Shown: positions 55,532 to 64,000 of the stretch, one piece after another
Numbering within the stretch: position 1 is the stretch's first letter
Layout of the letters: every line of letters begins with the position of its first letter
Origin: Paracoccaceae bacterium
GTDB lineage: Bacteria > Pseudomonadota > Alphaproteobacteria > Rhodobacterales > Rhodobacteraceae
Length of the DNA: 64,000 bases
Reading direction: 5' to 3'
Assembly (NCBI GenBank): GCA_028874915.1
Contig: JAPPHA010000032.1
Coordinates: 105,176-169,175, forward strand
Notes under the pieces: generated by a model
What the model was told of the DNA's origin: nothing
Seen by the model: only the letters and a program-made list of their open reading frames with translations
Database searches by the model: none
Made by a program: the position numbers and the translations under genes

Positions 55532-57280
55532 ATGCCCATGCGGGCGGGGGTAAACTCCGCGGGCCGGATTGTCTCGATCGCCGCTCTCGGGATCGCGGCC
55601 GGTGCCCTGGCGTCACTAGCCGCAATCGGGTTCGTGGAACTGGTTGCCGTCCTGAACGAATGGCTCCTGATCACACCGCGGAGCCGATTCATGATGGAAG
55701 ACAAGCGGTTGCTCCTGATCGCGACCGTCTGCGTACCGGCGGCCGGCGGGCTCGTTGTCGGCCTCATCCACAATTCCATTCCCGAGCGACGGTCCCATGG
55801 CCCACCGGACATCATCCAGTCCGTCCAGGAAATGGACGGCCGCATTCCGGTCCGGACCGGTTTCCTTTCAGCCGTGGCCAGCGTTGTGTCTCTTGGAGCC
55901 GGGGCGTCCGTGGGACAGTACGGTCCCCTCGCGCATGTCGGGGCCACGCTCGGGTCCCTGGTTGCCCGCGTCAACCGAGACAGCCGCTGGATGGCGACGG
56001 TCGGGGTGGGTTGCGGCGTCGCCGCCGCGATCTCAACCGCGTTCAATGCCCCGATCGCGGGGATTGTCTTCGCCCATGAAGTGATCCTCCGGCACTACTC
56101 CCTTCGCGCCTTTGCGCCGATTACCGTCGCCGCAACAATGGGCCATGTCATGGCCAACGTCGTTTTCGAACGACCGCCGCTGTTCCGGTTGGACGCGATC
56201 AGCGTGAACTTCGCGCCGGAGTTCCTTGGGTTCATTCTCATCGGGGCTGTCGGCGCGTTCGTCGCCGTGTTCTATATGCGGGCGATCCTCTTCGCGAACC
56301 GGATCGCCCGAACGATTCCTTGCGCGAATGCACTAAAGCCGATGCTGGCCGGCGCCGGGCTGGGACTGGCTGCAATCTGGCTGCCCGACATTCTCGGGAT
56401 CGGCAAGGAAACCTTGCGTTTCGCGGTCATAGATCATGCGTTTGCCCCCGGGGAGCTGGCATTCCTCCTGGTCGCCAAGATTCTCGCGACGGCTCTCTGC
56501 ATCGGGTTCGGCTTCGCGGGCGGAGTGTTCAGCCCCGCGCTTCTCATCGGTATCCTGTTCGGTGCGCTGGCCGGAAACGGTGCCGAACTGATACTGGGCG
56601 ATCTGCGCTCCGATATCGGCATCTATGCGATTTGCGGCATGGTCGCAGTAACGAGCGCCGTGATCGGGGCACCGCTGACCACGATCCTGATCGTGTTCGA
56701 ACTGACGCGAAACTATGATCTGGCGACCGCCGCGATGGTCAGCGTCGTCTTCTCGAATCTGGTTTCCTACCGGGCCTTTGGCCGTTCCCTGTTCGACGTC
56801 CAACTTCACATGCGAGGCTTCGATCTCACCGCAGGCCGCGAAAAGGTCATGCTCGATCGCCGTCTCATCGAGAACTACATCACCCGGGACCACACGGAAT
56901 TGGCACCGGACGCATCGCTCGACGCGGCGATGTCGCGCCTGCTTGAGGCGCGAAGTCACGAAGGCTACGTGGTAGACGCTGACGGGGTCTATCTCGGCAC
57001 CGTGAAACTCGACGACCTCATGACCACGAAGGAACGCAACGAAACCGGAACCGGTGTTACCGTCGCCTGTCTCGCAAAGCCCGAAGCCCTGATCCTGACC
57101 GCAGGGACCACCGTCTGGGCGGCGATGGCGCAAATGGGCGATTTCGTCGGCGAGAGCATCCCGGTGCTCGACGACGATGGACACGGCCGCATGCTGGGCG
57201 TGGTGTACGAGGCCAGCATCGTGAAGGCTTACCTGGATACGATGAACGACATTCGCCGCGAGGAAAACGCGGGCGCCTGA
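55532..57280 (+). CDS. ClC-family chloride transporter/channel with CBS domains
   Basis: A 582-residue ClC protein with about ten membrane helices to residue 420 and two C-terminal CBS domains (about 450-500 and 515-575). The conserved FGFAGGVFSPALLIG motif is near residue 330. The motif normally G-K/R-E-G-P reads G-Q-Y-G-P near 130, so the gating/proton glutamate is tyrosine. That suggests passive anion conduction or a changed coupling. ATG 55532 or 55538 start. It is 9 bases upstream of a binding-protein gene. Confidence 0.9.
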   Translation: MPMRAGVNSAGRIVSIAALGIAAGALASLAAIGFVELVAVLNEWLLITPRSRFMMEDKRLLLIATVCVPAAGGLVVGLIHNSIPERRSHGPPDIIQSVQEMDGRIPVRTGFLSAVASVVSLGAGASVGQYGPLAHVGATLGSLVARVNRDSRWMATVGVGCGVAAAISTAFNAPIAGIVFAHEVILRHYSLRAFAPITVAATMGHVMANVVFERPPLFRLDAISVNFAPEFLGFILIGAVGAFVAVFYMRAILFANRIARTIPCANALKPMLAGAGLGLAAIWLPDILGIGKETLRFAVIDHAFAPGELAFLLVAKILATALCIGFGFAGGVFSPALLIGILFGALAGNGAELILGDLRSDIGIYAICGMVAVTSAVIGAPLTTILIVFELTRNYDLATAAMVSVVFSNLVSYRAFGRSLFDVQLHMRGFDLTAGREKVMLDRRLIENYITRDHTELAPDASLDAAMSRLLEARSHEGYVVDADGVYLGTVKLDDLMTTKERNETGTGVTVACLAKPEALILTAGTTVWAAMAQMGDFVGESIPVLDDDGHGRMLGVVYEASIVKAYLDTMNDIRREENAGA

Positions 57281-57289
57281 TCCAAGGCA

Positions 57290-58426
57290 ATGACCATGGA
57301 ACTCAAGCTTCAAGACCTGATTCGAACCGTTGTCCGTTCCGTAGGGCTTGGCATCGTGTCGCTGGGGATCGCCGGAATGATCGACCATGCCACTGCCGAA
57401 TCCCCCGGCCGGACCATCACGGTGGCGACATGGGGCGGTCCCTACCAGCACAGTCAGGAGAAAGCGTATTTTGAGCCGTTCACGCAGGAAACAGGCATCC
57501 ACGTCAAGACCGATCTCTACGGCGGAGGGATCGCCGAGCTTCGCAAGCACATGGCGGGTCGTGCGCCCACATGGGATCTTGTCGACATGACCATGGCCGA
57601 CAACCGTGCGGCCTGCAAACTGGGCCTGCTCGAGCGGATCGACCACGCGATTCTTCTGCCCGCGCCCGATGGCACTCCTGCCGACCAGGACTTCGTCGAC
57701 GGCGCACTGACCGAGTGTGCAGTATCACCGATCATTTTCGCCATGGTGACCGCCTACAACCGCGACGCCTTTCCCGGGAACCGGCCGACACAGATTGGGG
57801 ATATTTTCGACCTGCGGCAGTTTCCCGGAAAGCGGGCACTGCAACGACTCCCGGAAGCGAATCTCGAATGGGCGCTCCGGTCATACGGAGTGCCCCGCGA
57901 AGATGTCTACCAGTTGTTGAGCACCGAGCGGGGCCTCCGGTTGGCATTCGAGAGGCTCGACGCCATCCGGGATCACGTTCACTGGTGGACCTCGGTGGAC
58001 GAACCGCTGGAATTGCTCACATCCGGAGAGGTCGTGATGGCGTCCCTTTACAACGGGCGGGCGTTTGACGCCGCGGTCATTCACGGACATCCCGTCGAGA
58101 TCATCTGGGACGCCCAGATCTACGAACTCGGTGCGTGGGGGATTCCCAAGGGAACGCCGAATCTCGACGAGGTTCTGGGGTTCATCCGATTTGCTACCGG
58201 CACACATCCTCTTGCGGACCAGGCAAAGTACATCCCCTACGGACCCGCTCGACGGTCGTCGATGAAGCTCGTGTCAACGCATGCACAGACAGGCGTGGAC
58301 ATGCGCCCCCACTTGCCGACCAGCCCGGCAAACTTCGAAACCGCGATCCCGAAGGACACCGAGTGGTACGCAAGCCTCTATGACCGGATCAAGGCGCGCT
58401 TCGATTCCTGGCTCGCCCCGCCCTGA
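57290..58426 (+). CDS. Orphan ABC substrate-binding protein, polyamine type
   Basis: A 378-residue periplasmic binding protein with a signal peptide (residues 10-36, ending DHATA-ES) and a mature start ITVATWGGPYQHSQEKAYFEPF, typical of PotD/PotF-like family members. TWDLVDMTMADNRAACKLG and ASLYNGRAFDA support this. There is no permease or ATPase gene next to it. It starts 9 bases after the ClC gene, so the two are probably co-transcribed. Confidence 0.85.
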   Translation: MTMELKLQDLIRTVVRSVGLGIVSLGIAGMIDHATAESPGRTITVATWGGPYQHSQEKAYFEPFTQETGIHVKTDLYGGGIAELRKHMAGRAPTWDLVDMTMADNRAACKLGLLERIDHAILLPAPDGTPADQDFVDGALTECAVSPIIFAMVTAYNRDAFPGNRPTQIGDIFDLRQFPGKRALQRLPEANLEWALRSYGVPREDVYQLLSTERGLRLAFERLDAIRDHVHWWTSVDEPLELLTSGEVVMASLYNGRAFDAAVIHGHPVEIIWDAQIYELGAWGIPKGTPNLDEVLGFIRFATGTHPLADQAKYIPYGPARRSSMKLVSTHAQTGVDMRPHLPTSPANFETAIPKDTEWYASLYDRIKARFDSWLAPP

Positions 58427-58580
58427 GCCTGAGGGATCCGGAACGATCGCGGTCCCGTCGGGACTGAATGACTTCAGACCCCTTGAAAGCCTTTCCCTGT
58501 CCGGGCCGTCCCGTTCCGTCGGTGCCGTCCTGTCGAGCGGTTGAGGCGAATCGGGATTCACACGGCGCCCCGGTGCCGGA

Positions 58581-59351
58581 TCAGAGGTCCAGCGCCTCGC
58601 CGTCCCGGAGAACCCGGCGAGCTTCCGGCGTGTGGGAATCGCCATCCCGTTCGTGCCGATCGCCCAGGTGAACCACAAGCGGGGGGAGCAGGCGGTCCGG
58701 AGATTTCGATCCCTTCCGGCACGCAAGCAGAAACCGGCCGGCCGGGCGGTTCGCACGCGGGCAGACCGGCAACAGGCTGAGGCTTCCCGCACGGGCGCCT
58801 CCGGCCCGACCGCCAAGGGTGGCGACCAAGGCTCCAAAGCGTTCGGCGCGGTGGATCAGGGTGAGGATTCCGCCTGGTCTCAACCGCCGAAGCCCTGCCG
58901 CAAGCCAGTCTTCGAGTGGCACCGACTCCGCGAGGGCCGTTCTCTTGCCGACATTCCCCGGTGGGGGTGCCGACCCCGCCAGGAAATACGGCGGGTTGGT
59001 GATCACGTGGTCAAAGACCCGTCCCGTCAGACTCCGCGGCATGGCCCCGACGTCACCGGAGACGACGCTGAGGGAAATGCCGTTCCGTTCGGCATTCTCC
59101 CGGGCGAGCGCGGCGTACTCAGGCTGGAGTTCGAGGGCATGAAGGTCGAGCCCCGGAACCCGCCAGCCGAGGCACAGGCTGACAACGCCCGTTCCGGCAC
59201 CAAGGTCGAGAACCGAGTCGCCGGACCGTGCCGGAACCGCGGCCGCAAGGAATACGGCATCGGTCGACGCCCGGTAGCCACGGGCGGGCTGGCGGATCGT
59301 CAACCGACCGCCGAGAAACGCATCAACCGTGGTCGCCTCGGCGGCGGCCAT
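58581..59351 (-). CDS. tRNA1(Val) (adenine-N6)-methyltransferase-like protein (TrmN6/YfiC type)
   Basis: A 256-residue SAM-dependent methyltransferase. VLDLGAGTGVVSLCL near residue 50 is motif I and VITNPPYF near 115 the catalytic NPPY of N6-adenine methyltransferases, with FLGGRLTIRQPARGYRASTD at the N-terminus as in TrmN6. Its start overlaps the stop of the DUF2007 gene (ATGA). Confidence 0.88.
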   Translation of the reverse strand: MAAAEATTVDAFLGGRLTIRQPARGYRASTDAVFLAAAVPARSGDSVLDLGAGTGVVSLCLGWRVPGLDLHALELQPEYAALARENAERNGISLSVVSGDVGAMPRSLTGRVFDHVITNPPYFLAGSAPPPGNVGKRTALAESVPLEDWLAAGLRRLRPGGILTLIHRAERFGALVATLGGRAGGARAGSLSLLPVCPRANRPAGRFLLACRKGSKSPDRLLPPLVVHLGDRHERDGDSHTPEARRVLRDGEALDL

Positions 59352-59566
59352 CAGTCACCGACATCGACATCATTGTCACGAAGAATCGCGCGGGCCATGA
59401 AATAGTCCCTGTCGCTCACCATGATCCGGCGCGGCATGATGCCTATGGATCCCTCCAGAACACTCATGTGGACGTCCATGGTGAAGCATTCTATACCCTC
59501 CGCCGACAACAATGCCTCCGAAAAGGCGACGACAGTCGGATCGTTTGTGCGCAAGAGTTCCCGCAT
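59351..59566 (-). CDS. DUF2007 small protein
   Basis: A 71-residue protein starting MRELLRTNDPTVVAFSEALL and containing GIECFTMDVHMSVLEGSIG and RRIMVSDRDYFMAR, typical of the DUF2007 family (putative signal-transducing protein, ligand unknown). It overlaps the methyltransferase gene by an ATGA. It is divergent from the polyprenyl synthetase, a common alphaproteobacterial arrangement. Confidence 0.9.
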   Translation of the reverse strand: MRELLRTNDPTVVAFSEALLSAEGIECFTMDVHMSVLEGSIGIMPRRIMVSDRDYFMARAILRDNDVDVGD

Positions 59567-59651
59567 ACGCGATCAATAGCGGTTGGTTTCGGGTCTTGTC
59601 GAGACGACCGGATCCCCGGGGCAGCGAGGCAGAACGGACCCGACGCCAGCC

Positions 59652-60665
59652 ATGGTTCAGTTAGTGCCGACAGCGGACGCAGATCCGGTCAATCGCCTGA
59701 CGGCGATCCTGGCCGACGATCTGGCCGCCGTTGACCGGGTCATCCGGTCCCGAATGGAGTCTGAACATGCTCGTCGCGTGGGAGAGGTCGCCACCCACGT
59801 CATCGACGCTGGCGGGAAGCGACTGAGGCCGCTCCTCACCCTCGCCGCTGCCAGGCTTTGCGGCTATGCGGGCGACGCTCATATCGGACTGGCGGCGACT
59901 GTCGAGTTGATTCATACGGCAACCCTTCTGCACGACGATGTGGTTGACGAAAGCCTGCGCCGCCGGGGCCGGCCGACCGCCAACCGGCTCTGGGACAACA
60001 AGTCATCCGTGCTGGTCGGCGACTATCTGTTCTCGCGGTCCTTCCAGCTCATGGTCGAGTCCGAATCGCTCAGAATCCTCGGAATCATTGCGGACGCAGC
60101 TGCCACCATTGCCGAGGGCGAGGTGCTCCAGTTGACCGCCAGCCGCAGCCTCGCAACCGACGAGCCGACCTATCTCAAGGTCATCCGCGGCAAGACGGCG
60201 GCCCTTTTTTCCGCTGCCACGGAAGTGGGCGCGGTGGTCGCCGGCGCCCCGGAGCCGGTGATTGCCGGTCTTCGCGACTTCGGCGATGCCTTCGGAATGA
60301 GTTTTCAGATCACCGACGACATTCTCGACTACACCGGGTCCGCCGAGATCCTGAAAAAGAACCCGGGCGACGACTTCCGCGCCAGCAAGCTGACCCTGCC
60401 GGTCATCAAGGCGGCCGCTCATGCCGGGATCGAGGAGAGGGCCTTCTGGACAAGGGTCATCGAACTTGGTGACCAGCGTGAGGATGACCTCGAAGTGGCC
60501 ATGCGGCTATTCGACCGGCACGGAGCGCTGGAGTCGTCACGTCAGGACGCACGCCGGTGGTCGGATGTCGCGCATTCGTCACTTGGCGCGGTTCCGGAAT
60601 CCCCCGTCGGCCTTCGTGCGTTGCTCGCCGATCTGGCAAAAGACACCGTCTCCCGCCTGACCTGA
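59652..60665 (+). CDS. ispB: Polyprenyl diphosphate synthase (IspB-like)
   Basis: A 337-residue trans-prenyltransferase producing the ubiquinone side chain precursor used by UbiA. Both Asp-rich motifs are intact: LLHDDVVDESLRRRGRPT near residue 97 and FQITDDILDYTG near 222; GGKRLRPLL near 57 binds the substrate. ATG 59652 (MVQLVP) is chosen over the in-frame TTG at 59583. It is convergent with ispE. Confidence 0.94.
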   Translation: MVQLVPTADADPVNRLTAILADDLAAVDRVIRSRMESEHARRVGEVATHVIDAGGKRLRPLLTLAAARLCGYAGDAHIGLAATVELIHTATLLHDDVVDESLRRRGRPTANRLWDNKSSVLVGDYLFSRSFQLMVESESLRILGIIADAAATIAEGEVLQLTASRSLATDEPTYLKVIRGKTAALFSAATEVGAVVAGAPEPVIAGLRDFGDAFGMSFQITDDILDYTGSAEILKKNPGDDFRASKLTLPVIKAAAHAGIEERAFWTRVIELGDQREDDLEVAMRLFDRHGALESSRQDARRWSDVAHSSLGAVPESPVGLRALLADLAKDTVSRLT

Positions 60666-60703
60666 GCGATTCGCCCGGCCCGGACGACGCACCCGGTTCG
60701 CAG

Positions 60704-61564
60704 TCACTCCGCGGTATTGAGGATTGTCGGCCGAACCCACCAGTTCGGCCGGGACGTCCGAATCATCGAGGCGGCAGCCCGTGCCGCCGCCCGACTCCTG
60801 AAGATCCCGAAACAGGTTGCGCCCGACCCGGTCATCCGGGCCAGACCGGCACCAGCCGACCTCAGTGCGTCGGCGACTTCCAGAATCGACGGCTCCAGTC
60901 GCATGGCCACCGGTTCAAGATCGTTCGCCAGACGGGACAGCCACCGTACAGCGTCATCGACGGTCATCGTCCCGCTCGGCAACGGCCCCGGACCGCCGTT
61001 GGCGCGAATCCGCGGACCCGCCTCGAAGACCCGCGCAGTCGGCATCGGAACAGACGGATTCACCAACGTTACCGGCAGGGGTGGAAGACAGTGTACGGCC
61101 TGCATCGAGTCTCCTACGCCAAGAATCCGCGCCGGAGCCGGGCGGAGGCACACGGGGACATCGGCCCCCAGACCGAGTGTGGCTTCCGGCATCGGCAGGG
61201 GATGATTCAGGTGCCGGGCCAAGCCCCGGATGGTGGCTGCGGCATCCGCGGACCCGCCACCCAACCCGGCCGCCACCGGAAGCGACTTCGTGAGATGAAT
61301 TCGTCCGTTTGCCTCGCCGGCGAACCATCGCGCCGCCCGCATCACGAGATTGTCGGCCTCCTGTCCGCGAAGTCCTTCGGCGAAGGGACCAGAGATCGAG
61401 AGGGACAGGCGATCGGCCGGGAATATCTGAAGACTGTCGCCGACGTCGGCGAAGGCGACCAGACTGTCGAGAAGGTGGTATCCGTCGCCTCGCCGGCCAA
61501 TTACGTGAAGCGAAAGGTTGATCTTGGCAGGAGCCCGTTCACGGATCGTCGCTGGCGGACTCAA
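60704..61564 (-). CDS. ispE: 4-diphosphocytidyl-2-C-methyl-D-erythritol kinase
   Basis: A 286-residue GHMP kinase of the MEP isoprenoid pathway. APAKINLSLHVIGRRGDGYH near residue 11 and the ATP loop LPVAAGLGGGSADAAATI near 95 are diagnostic; MTGSGATCFGIF is the third motif. No ATG exists near the conserved start; TTG 61564 has GAGGAGGAGA about 10 bases upstream and overlaps the TPR gene end by 26 bases. The longer open frame upstream is inside the TPR gene. Confidence 0.93.
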   Translation of the reverse strand: MSPPATIRERAPAKINLSLHVIGRRGDGYHLLDSLVAFADVGDSLQIFPADRLSLSISGPFAEGLRGQEADNLVMRAARWFAGEANGRIHLTKSLPVAAGLGGGSADAAATIRGLARHLNHPLPMPEATLGLGADVPVCLRPAPARILGVGDSMQAVHCLPPLPVTLVNPSVPMPTARVFEAGPRIRANGGPGPLPSGTMTVDDAVRWLSRLANDLEPVAMRLEPSILEVADALRSAGAGLARMTGSGATCFGIFRSRAAARAAASMIRTSRPNWWVRPTILNTAE

Positions 61565-63440
61565 CGACCGACGTCTCCTCCTCGAGGACCGAGTCGAGTC
61601 CAAACGCCAACTTTCGCCGTATGCGTTCGGCGTCCTCGACCTCAGGTTCGAGAGACAGGGACCGCTTCCACTGGATCTCCGCTTCCCGGCGACGGCCGAC
61701 CATCCAGTACGCGTCGCCGAGATGGTCGTTGATGACCGGCTCGGCGGGAGAGAGCGCCACCGCCCGTTCAAGGACGATGACTGCATCTTCGAACTCGCCC
61801 TGGCGGTAGAGAACCCAACCGAGGCTGTCGACGATGTATCCCTCGTTCGGACGCTGACTCACGGCTTCCTCGATCATCGACCGCGCTTCGTCCATCTTGA
61901 TGCCTTTTTCGATCAGCGAATATCCCAGATAGTTCAGGACCAGGGGTTCGTCCGGAGACAGCGAAAGGGCGAAACGGAAATCGGCTTCCGCTTCGTCCCA
62001 CCGGTCGGCCCTCTCGTGAGTGATCCCGCGGGCATAGAACAGGAACCAGCTGCTGCGTCCCGGAGCCACGGTCAGCTCGACGGCCCTGTCATAGGCGGCG
62101 CTGGCTTCGTCATACCGTTCCGAGTAGCGAAGCGCATCGCCGAGAGACGTATGAACGCGGAAGACATCCGGATGCGATCGGGCCAGTGTCCGAAGGACGG
62201 CAATGGCCCCGTCGACATCGCCAGACTCGAACAAGGTGTCCGAGCGGCCGATCTCGGCATCGATAAACCGGGGGTCCGCGGCATCAACCCGGTCAAAGGC
62301 CGCTTCCGCGAGATCGAACTGCTCGAGATTCAGCAGTATCTCGGCCGTCGCCAGGATGGCATCACTGAATTGGCCGTTCAGGTGGGTGGCCATCCTGGCG
62401 TGCGCCAGCCGGACCCGCTCCGACGACCGGCTCGGAAAGTTTTCCGCGACCAGGTACATCACCTCGGCAATGCCGTCACCGGCACTGGTCACGAAGTCGA
62501 AGTCCGGCAGTTCCCCGGCTTCGATCCGGTCCCGAAACGCGGAGAGCTTCGGGTTCGGGCGGGCACCCAGAATCCGATCCAGCATCGACAGCGCCGGCCC
62601 GACCTGGTCCGTCTGCAGGAGTATTTGCGCCCAGGCCTCGGTGGCACCGCGGTTCAGCATGAAGTCGTCATGCTCCGCGATCCGGTTGCCAATGGCCTCG
62701 GCCGCTTCAAAATCGCCGACATGCGCCAGCGCCAACATCTTGTGGTAGAGCCCGATGACCTGTGCAACTGTCAATTCAACGGGCTCTGCAACCTCTGCAT
62801 CCGGTTCGGTTTCGTCCTGTTCACGACCAAGGGAATCGAAGCTGTCAATGGCCAGCGTCATCCGCCCTTTGCCGAGGTCGGTCCATCCCCGAAGCAAGCC
62901 TTCGGCAATTCCGAGCACGAGCTCGAGTGTCCGCCTGTTTCGTTCGGACCAGACGACTTCGTCGCGGGTCATCGCGAGTGACGGGGACCAGATCAGATTC
63001 TCCAGGCGGATCGTTTCGGAATACGCATCCAGATGTTTCGCCGCCTGATAGAAGTCACCCGCCCCGACGGCACCGACAAAAAGGCACAGGTTTGCCAGCC
63101 AGTCGGCTACTCCCCGCGCCTCCAGTTGCCCGGCGATCTCGAAAGCGCTGTCCATGTCGCCGATGCCGACACGGGCCATGAGCGCGTCGGTCAGGATTTC
63201 CGGCATGACATGACCGGACGTCATCAGCTCGTCGAGGATGCCGCTGGCTGTCGTAAAGTCTGCGATGTGGATCGCGTGCCGTCCATTCAGGATCGCACTT
63301 GCGACACCCACGGCCCCGGACTCCCCGGTGCCTCCGTCGTCCGCACCAAGGGCCGAACCCGCCGGCAGCCACACCACGGAGACCGCGGCCGCAAAACCAA
63401 GGCCGAGGACAAGAGCGCGGGATGTCTTTGAGCAAGTCAA
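61539..63440 (-). CDS. Tetratricopeptide repeat protein with signal peptide
   Basis: A 633-residue exported protein. The N-terminus (LVLGLGFAAAVSVVWLPAGSALGA) is a signal peptide with a probable cut before DDGG. From about residue 75 it is built of TPR helices; the best are in the C-terminal third, e.g. HTSLGDALRYSERYDEASAA, YLGYSLIEKGIKMDEARSM and INDHLGDAYWMVGRRREAEI. Such proteins assemble envelope complexes. The start is TTG 63440; no ATG fits. It overlaps ispE and follows the ETF-QO gene by 105 bases. Confidence 0.88.
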   Translation of the reverse strand: MTCSKTSRALVLGLGFAAAVSVVWLPAGSALGADDGGTGESGAVGVASAILNGRHAIHIADFTTASGILDELMTSGHVMPEILTDALMARVGIGDMDSAFEIAGQLEARGVADWLANLCLFVGAVGAGDFYQAAKHLDAYSETIRLENLIWSPSLAMTRDEVVWSERNRRTLELVLGIAEGLLRGWTDLGKGRMTLAIDSFDSLGREQDETEPDAEVAEPVELTVAQVIGLYHKMLALAHVGDFEAAEAIGNRIAEHDDFMLNRGATEAWAQILLQTDQVGPALSMLDRILGARPNPKLSAFRDRIEAGELPDFDFVTSAGDGIAEVMYLVAENFPSRSSERVRLAHARMATHLNGQFSDAILATAEILLNLEQFDLAEAAFDRVDAADPRFIDAEIGRSDTLFESGDVDGAIAVLRTLARSHPDVFRVHTSLGDALRYSERYDEASAAYDRAVELTVAPGRSSWFLFYARGITHERADRWDEAEADFRFALSLSPDEPLVLNYLGYSLIEKGIKMDEARSMIEEAVSQRPNEGYIVDSLGWVLYRQGEFEDAVIVLERAVALSPAEPVINDHLGDAYWMVGRRREAEIQWKRSLSLEPEVEDAERIRRKLAFGLDSVLEEETSVVESASDDP

Positions 63441-63545
63441 GGCAGATTTCCGTAAAACAGGCTCCGATCACGCTATCGCCCGGACCATGAATTGGCAATC
63501 TCCGACGCCGCGCCGGCGGCGGAGAACGACCGGTCGGCCATGGTG

Positions 63546-64000
63546 TCACATGTTCGGGTAGTTCGGGCCTTCGCCTCCCTGAGGTGTTGCCCAGTCGATG
63601 TTCTGGCTGGGGTCCTTGATGTCGCAGGTCTTGCAGTGCACGCAGTTCTGGGCATTGATCTGGAATCGCGGTTCCGCGCTTTCCGGATCCTGAACCACTT
63701 CATAGACACCGGCCGGGCAATAACGTTCCGCGGGCTCCGCAAATCGGGGAAGGTTGACACGGATCGGCACATCCGGATCCCGGAGCCGCAAGTGGCATGG
63801 TTGGTCTTCCTCGTGATTGGTGCCCGAATAGCTGACACTGGTCAGGCGGTCGAAACTGATGACTCCGTCAGGTCTCGGATAGTCGATCGGGCGGTGTTCT
63901 GACGCATTGCCGGTCGAGGCGGCGTCGGACCGCCCGTGCCTGAGCGTGCCCAGGGGATTCCATCCGGTCAGACTGGCAACCCACATATCCAATCCGCCGA
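63546..64000 (-). CDS. Electron-transfer flavoprotein-ubiquinone oxidoreductase, C-terminal part
   Basis: The 3' part of a gene running off the right edge. The visible 151 codons end with the 4Fe-4S domain: RYCPAGVYEVV, then NAQNCVHCKTCDIKDPSQNI and PQGGEGPNYPNM. All four cluster cysteines are present. The enzyme passes electrons from ETF to ubiquinone at the inner membrane. There is no internal start near 63992; the frame is open to the window edge. Confidence 0.93.
   Translation of the reverse strand, partial: GGLDMWVASLTGWNPLGTLRHGRSDAASTGNASEHRPIDYPRPDGVISFDRLTSVSYSGTNHEEDQPCHLRLRDPDVPIRVNLPRFAEPAERYCPAGVYEVVQDPESAEPRFQINAQNCVHCKTCDIKDPSQNIDWATPQGGEGPNYPNM

Noticed and set aside
61518..62981. 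Plus-strand open frame of 487 codons
   Set aside because: Antisense to the TPR gene, which has a signal peptide and repeats.
1..64000. CRISPR array, rRNA operon, prophage or toxin-antitoxin pair
   Set aside because: Looked for repeated spacers, rRNA segments, phage structural genes and small paired genes; none seen.

Overview
The window is a GC-rich bacterial chromosome segment, most likely from an alphaproteobacterium of Rhodospirillales type. Pointers are the order ETF-ubiquinone oxidoreductase / TPR protein / IspE / polyprenyl synthetase / DUF2007 / methyltransferase, the block UvrC-PgsA-MoaD-MoaE, a Hsp33-Nudix-CCA transferase operon, DinB with an N-terminal zinc ribbon, and abundant GTG and TTG starts. 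This assignment is inference from gene content; no rRNA is present.

Layout. 1-8 kb: a carbon-source locus with TctB and TctA, a LacI regulator, a sulfatase, a HAD phosphatase and a SIS-domain isomerase, interrupted by a clearly decayed short-chain dehydrogenase. 8-17 kb: an ABC exporter, a LysE exporter, tRNA CCA transferase, CoA-type Nudix, Hsp33, a membrane protein, RsmE and UbiA, with a decayed IS200/IS605 element (TnpB C-terminus plus two end-like hairpins) between rsmE and ubiA. 17-30 kb: housekeeping genes (BON/OmpA protein, MoaE, MoaD, PgsA, UvrC, a pteridine-reductase-like SDR, ClpB, PyrF, DinB). 30-33 kb: a BtpA-like TIM barrel with an adenine-PRTase-like protein and a decayed downstream ORF, then a fragment resembling the 5' part of a group II intron.

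32.8-43 kb: two complete ABC uptake operons. One is a LysR-linked polyamine-type system (binding protein, two permeases, ATPase); the other is a sugar-type system (binding protein, two permeases, ATPase) followed by an alpha/beta hydrolase. In both, a hairpin lies between the binding-protein gene and the first permease, which would favour excess binding protein. 43-46 kb: a DUF5372 relic, tRNA-Val(GAC) with a good promoter, rpmJ, a metallo-beta-lactamase-fold hydrolase and a DapA-family aldolase. 46-55 kb: a minus-strand cluster of acyl-CoA synthetase, LivG, LivH, LivM, LivK, LivF and a PaaK-like protein, in which LivK carries a one-base frameshift. 55-64 kb: a ClC protein lacking the gating glutamate, an orphan binding protein, and the isoprenoid/TPR/ETF-QO group, with ETF-QO running off the right edge.

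The main theme is nutrient uptake (TctAB, three further ABC systems and an orphan binding protein) laid between core genes, with several decayed mobile elements and pseudogenes in the gaps. I found no CRISPR array, prophage or convincing new defence system. The least understood item is the BtpA/PRTase pair with its degraded neighbour.
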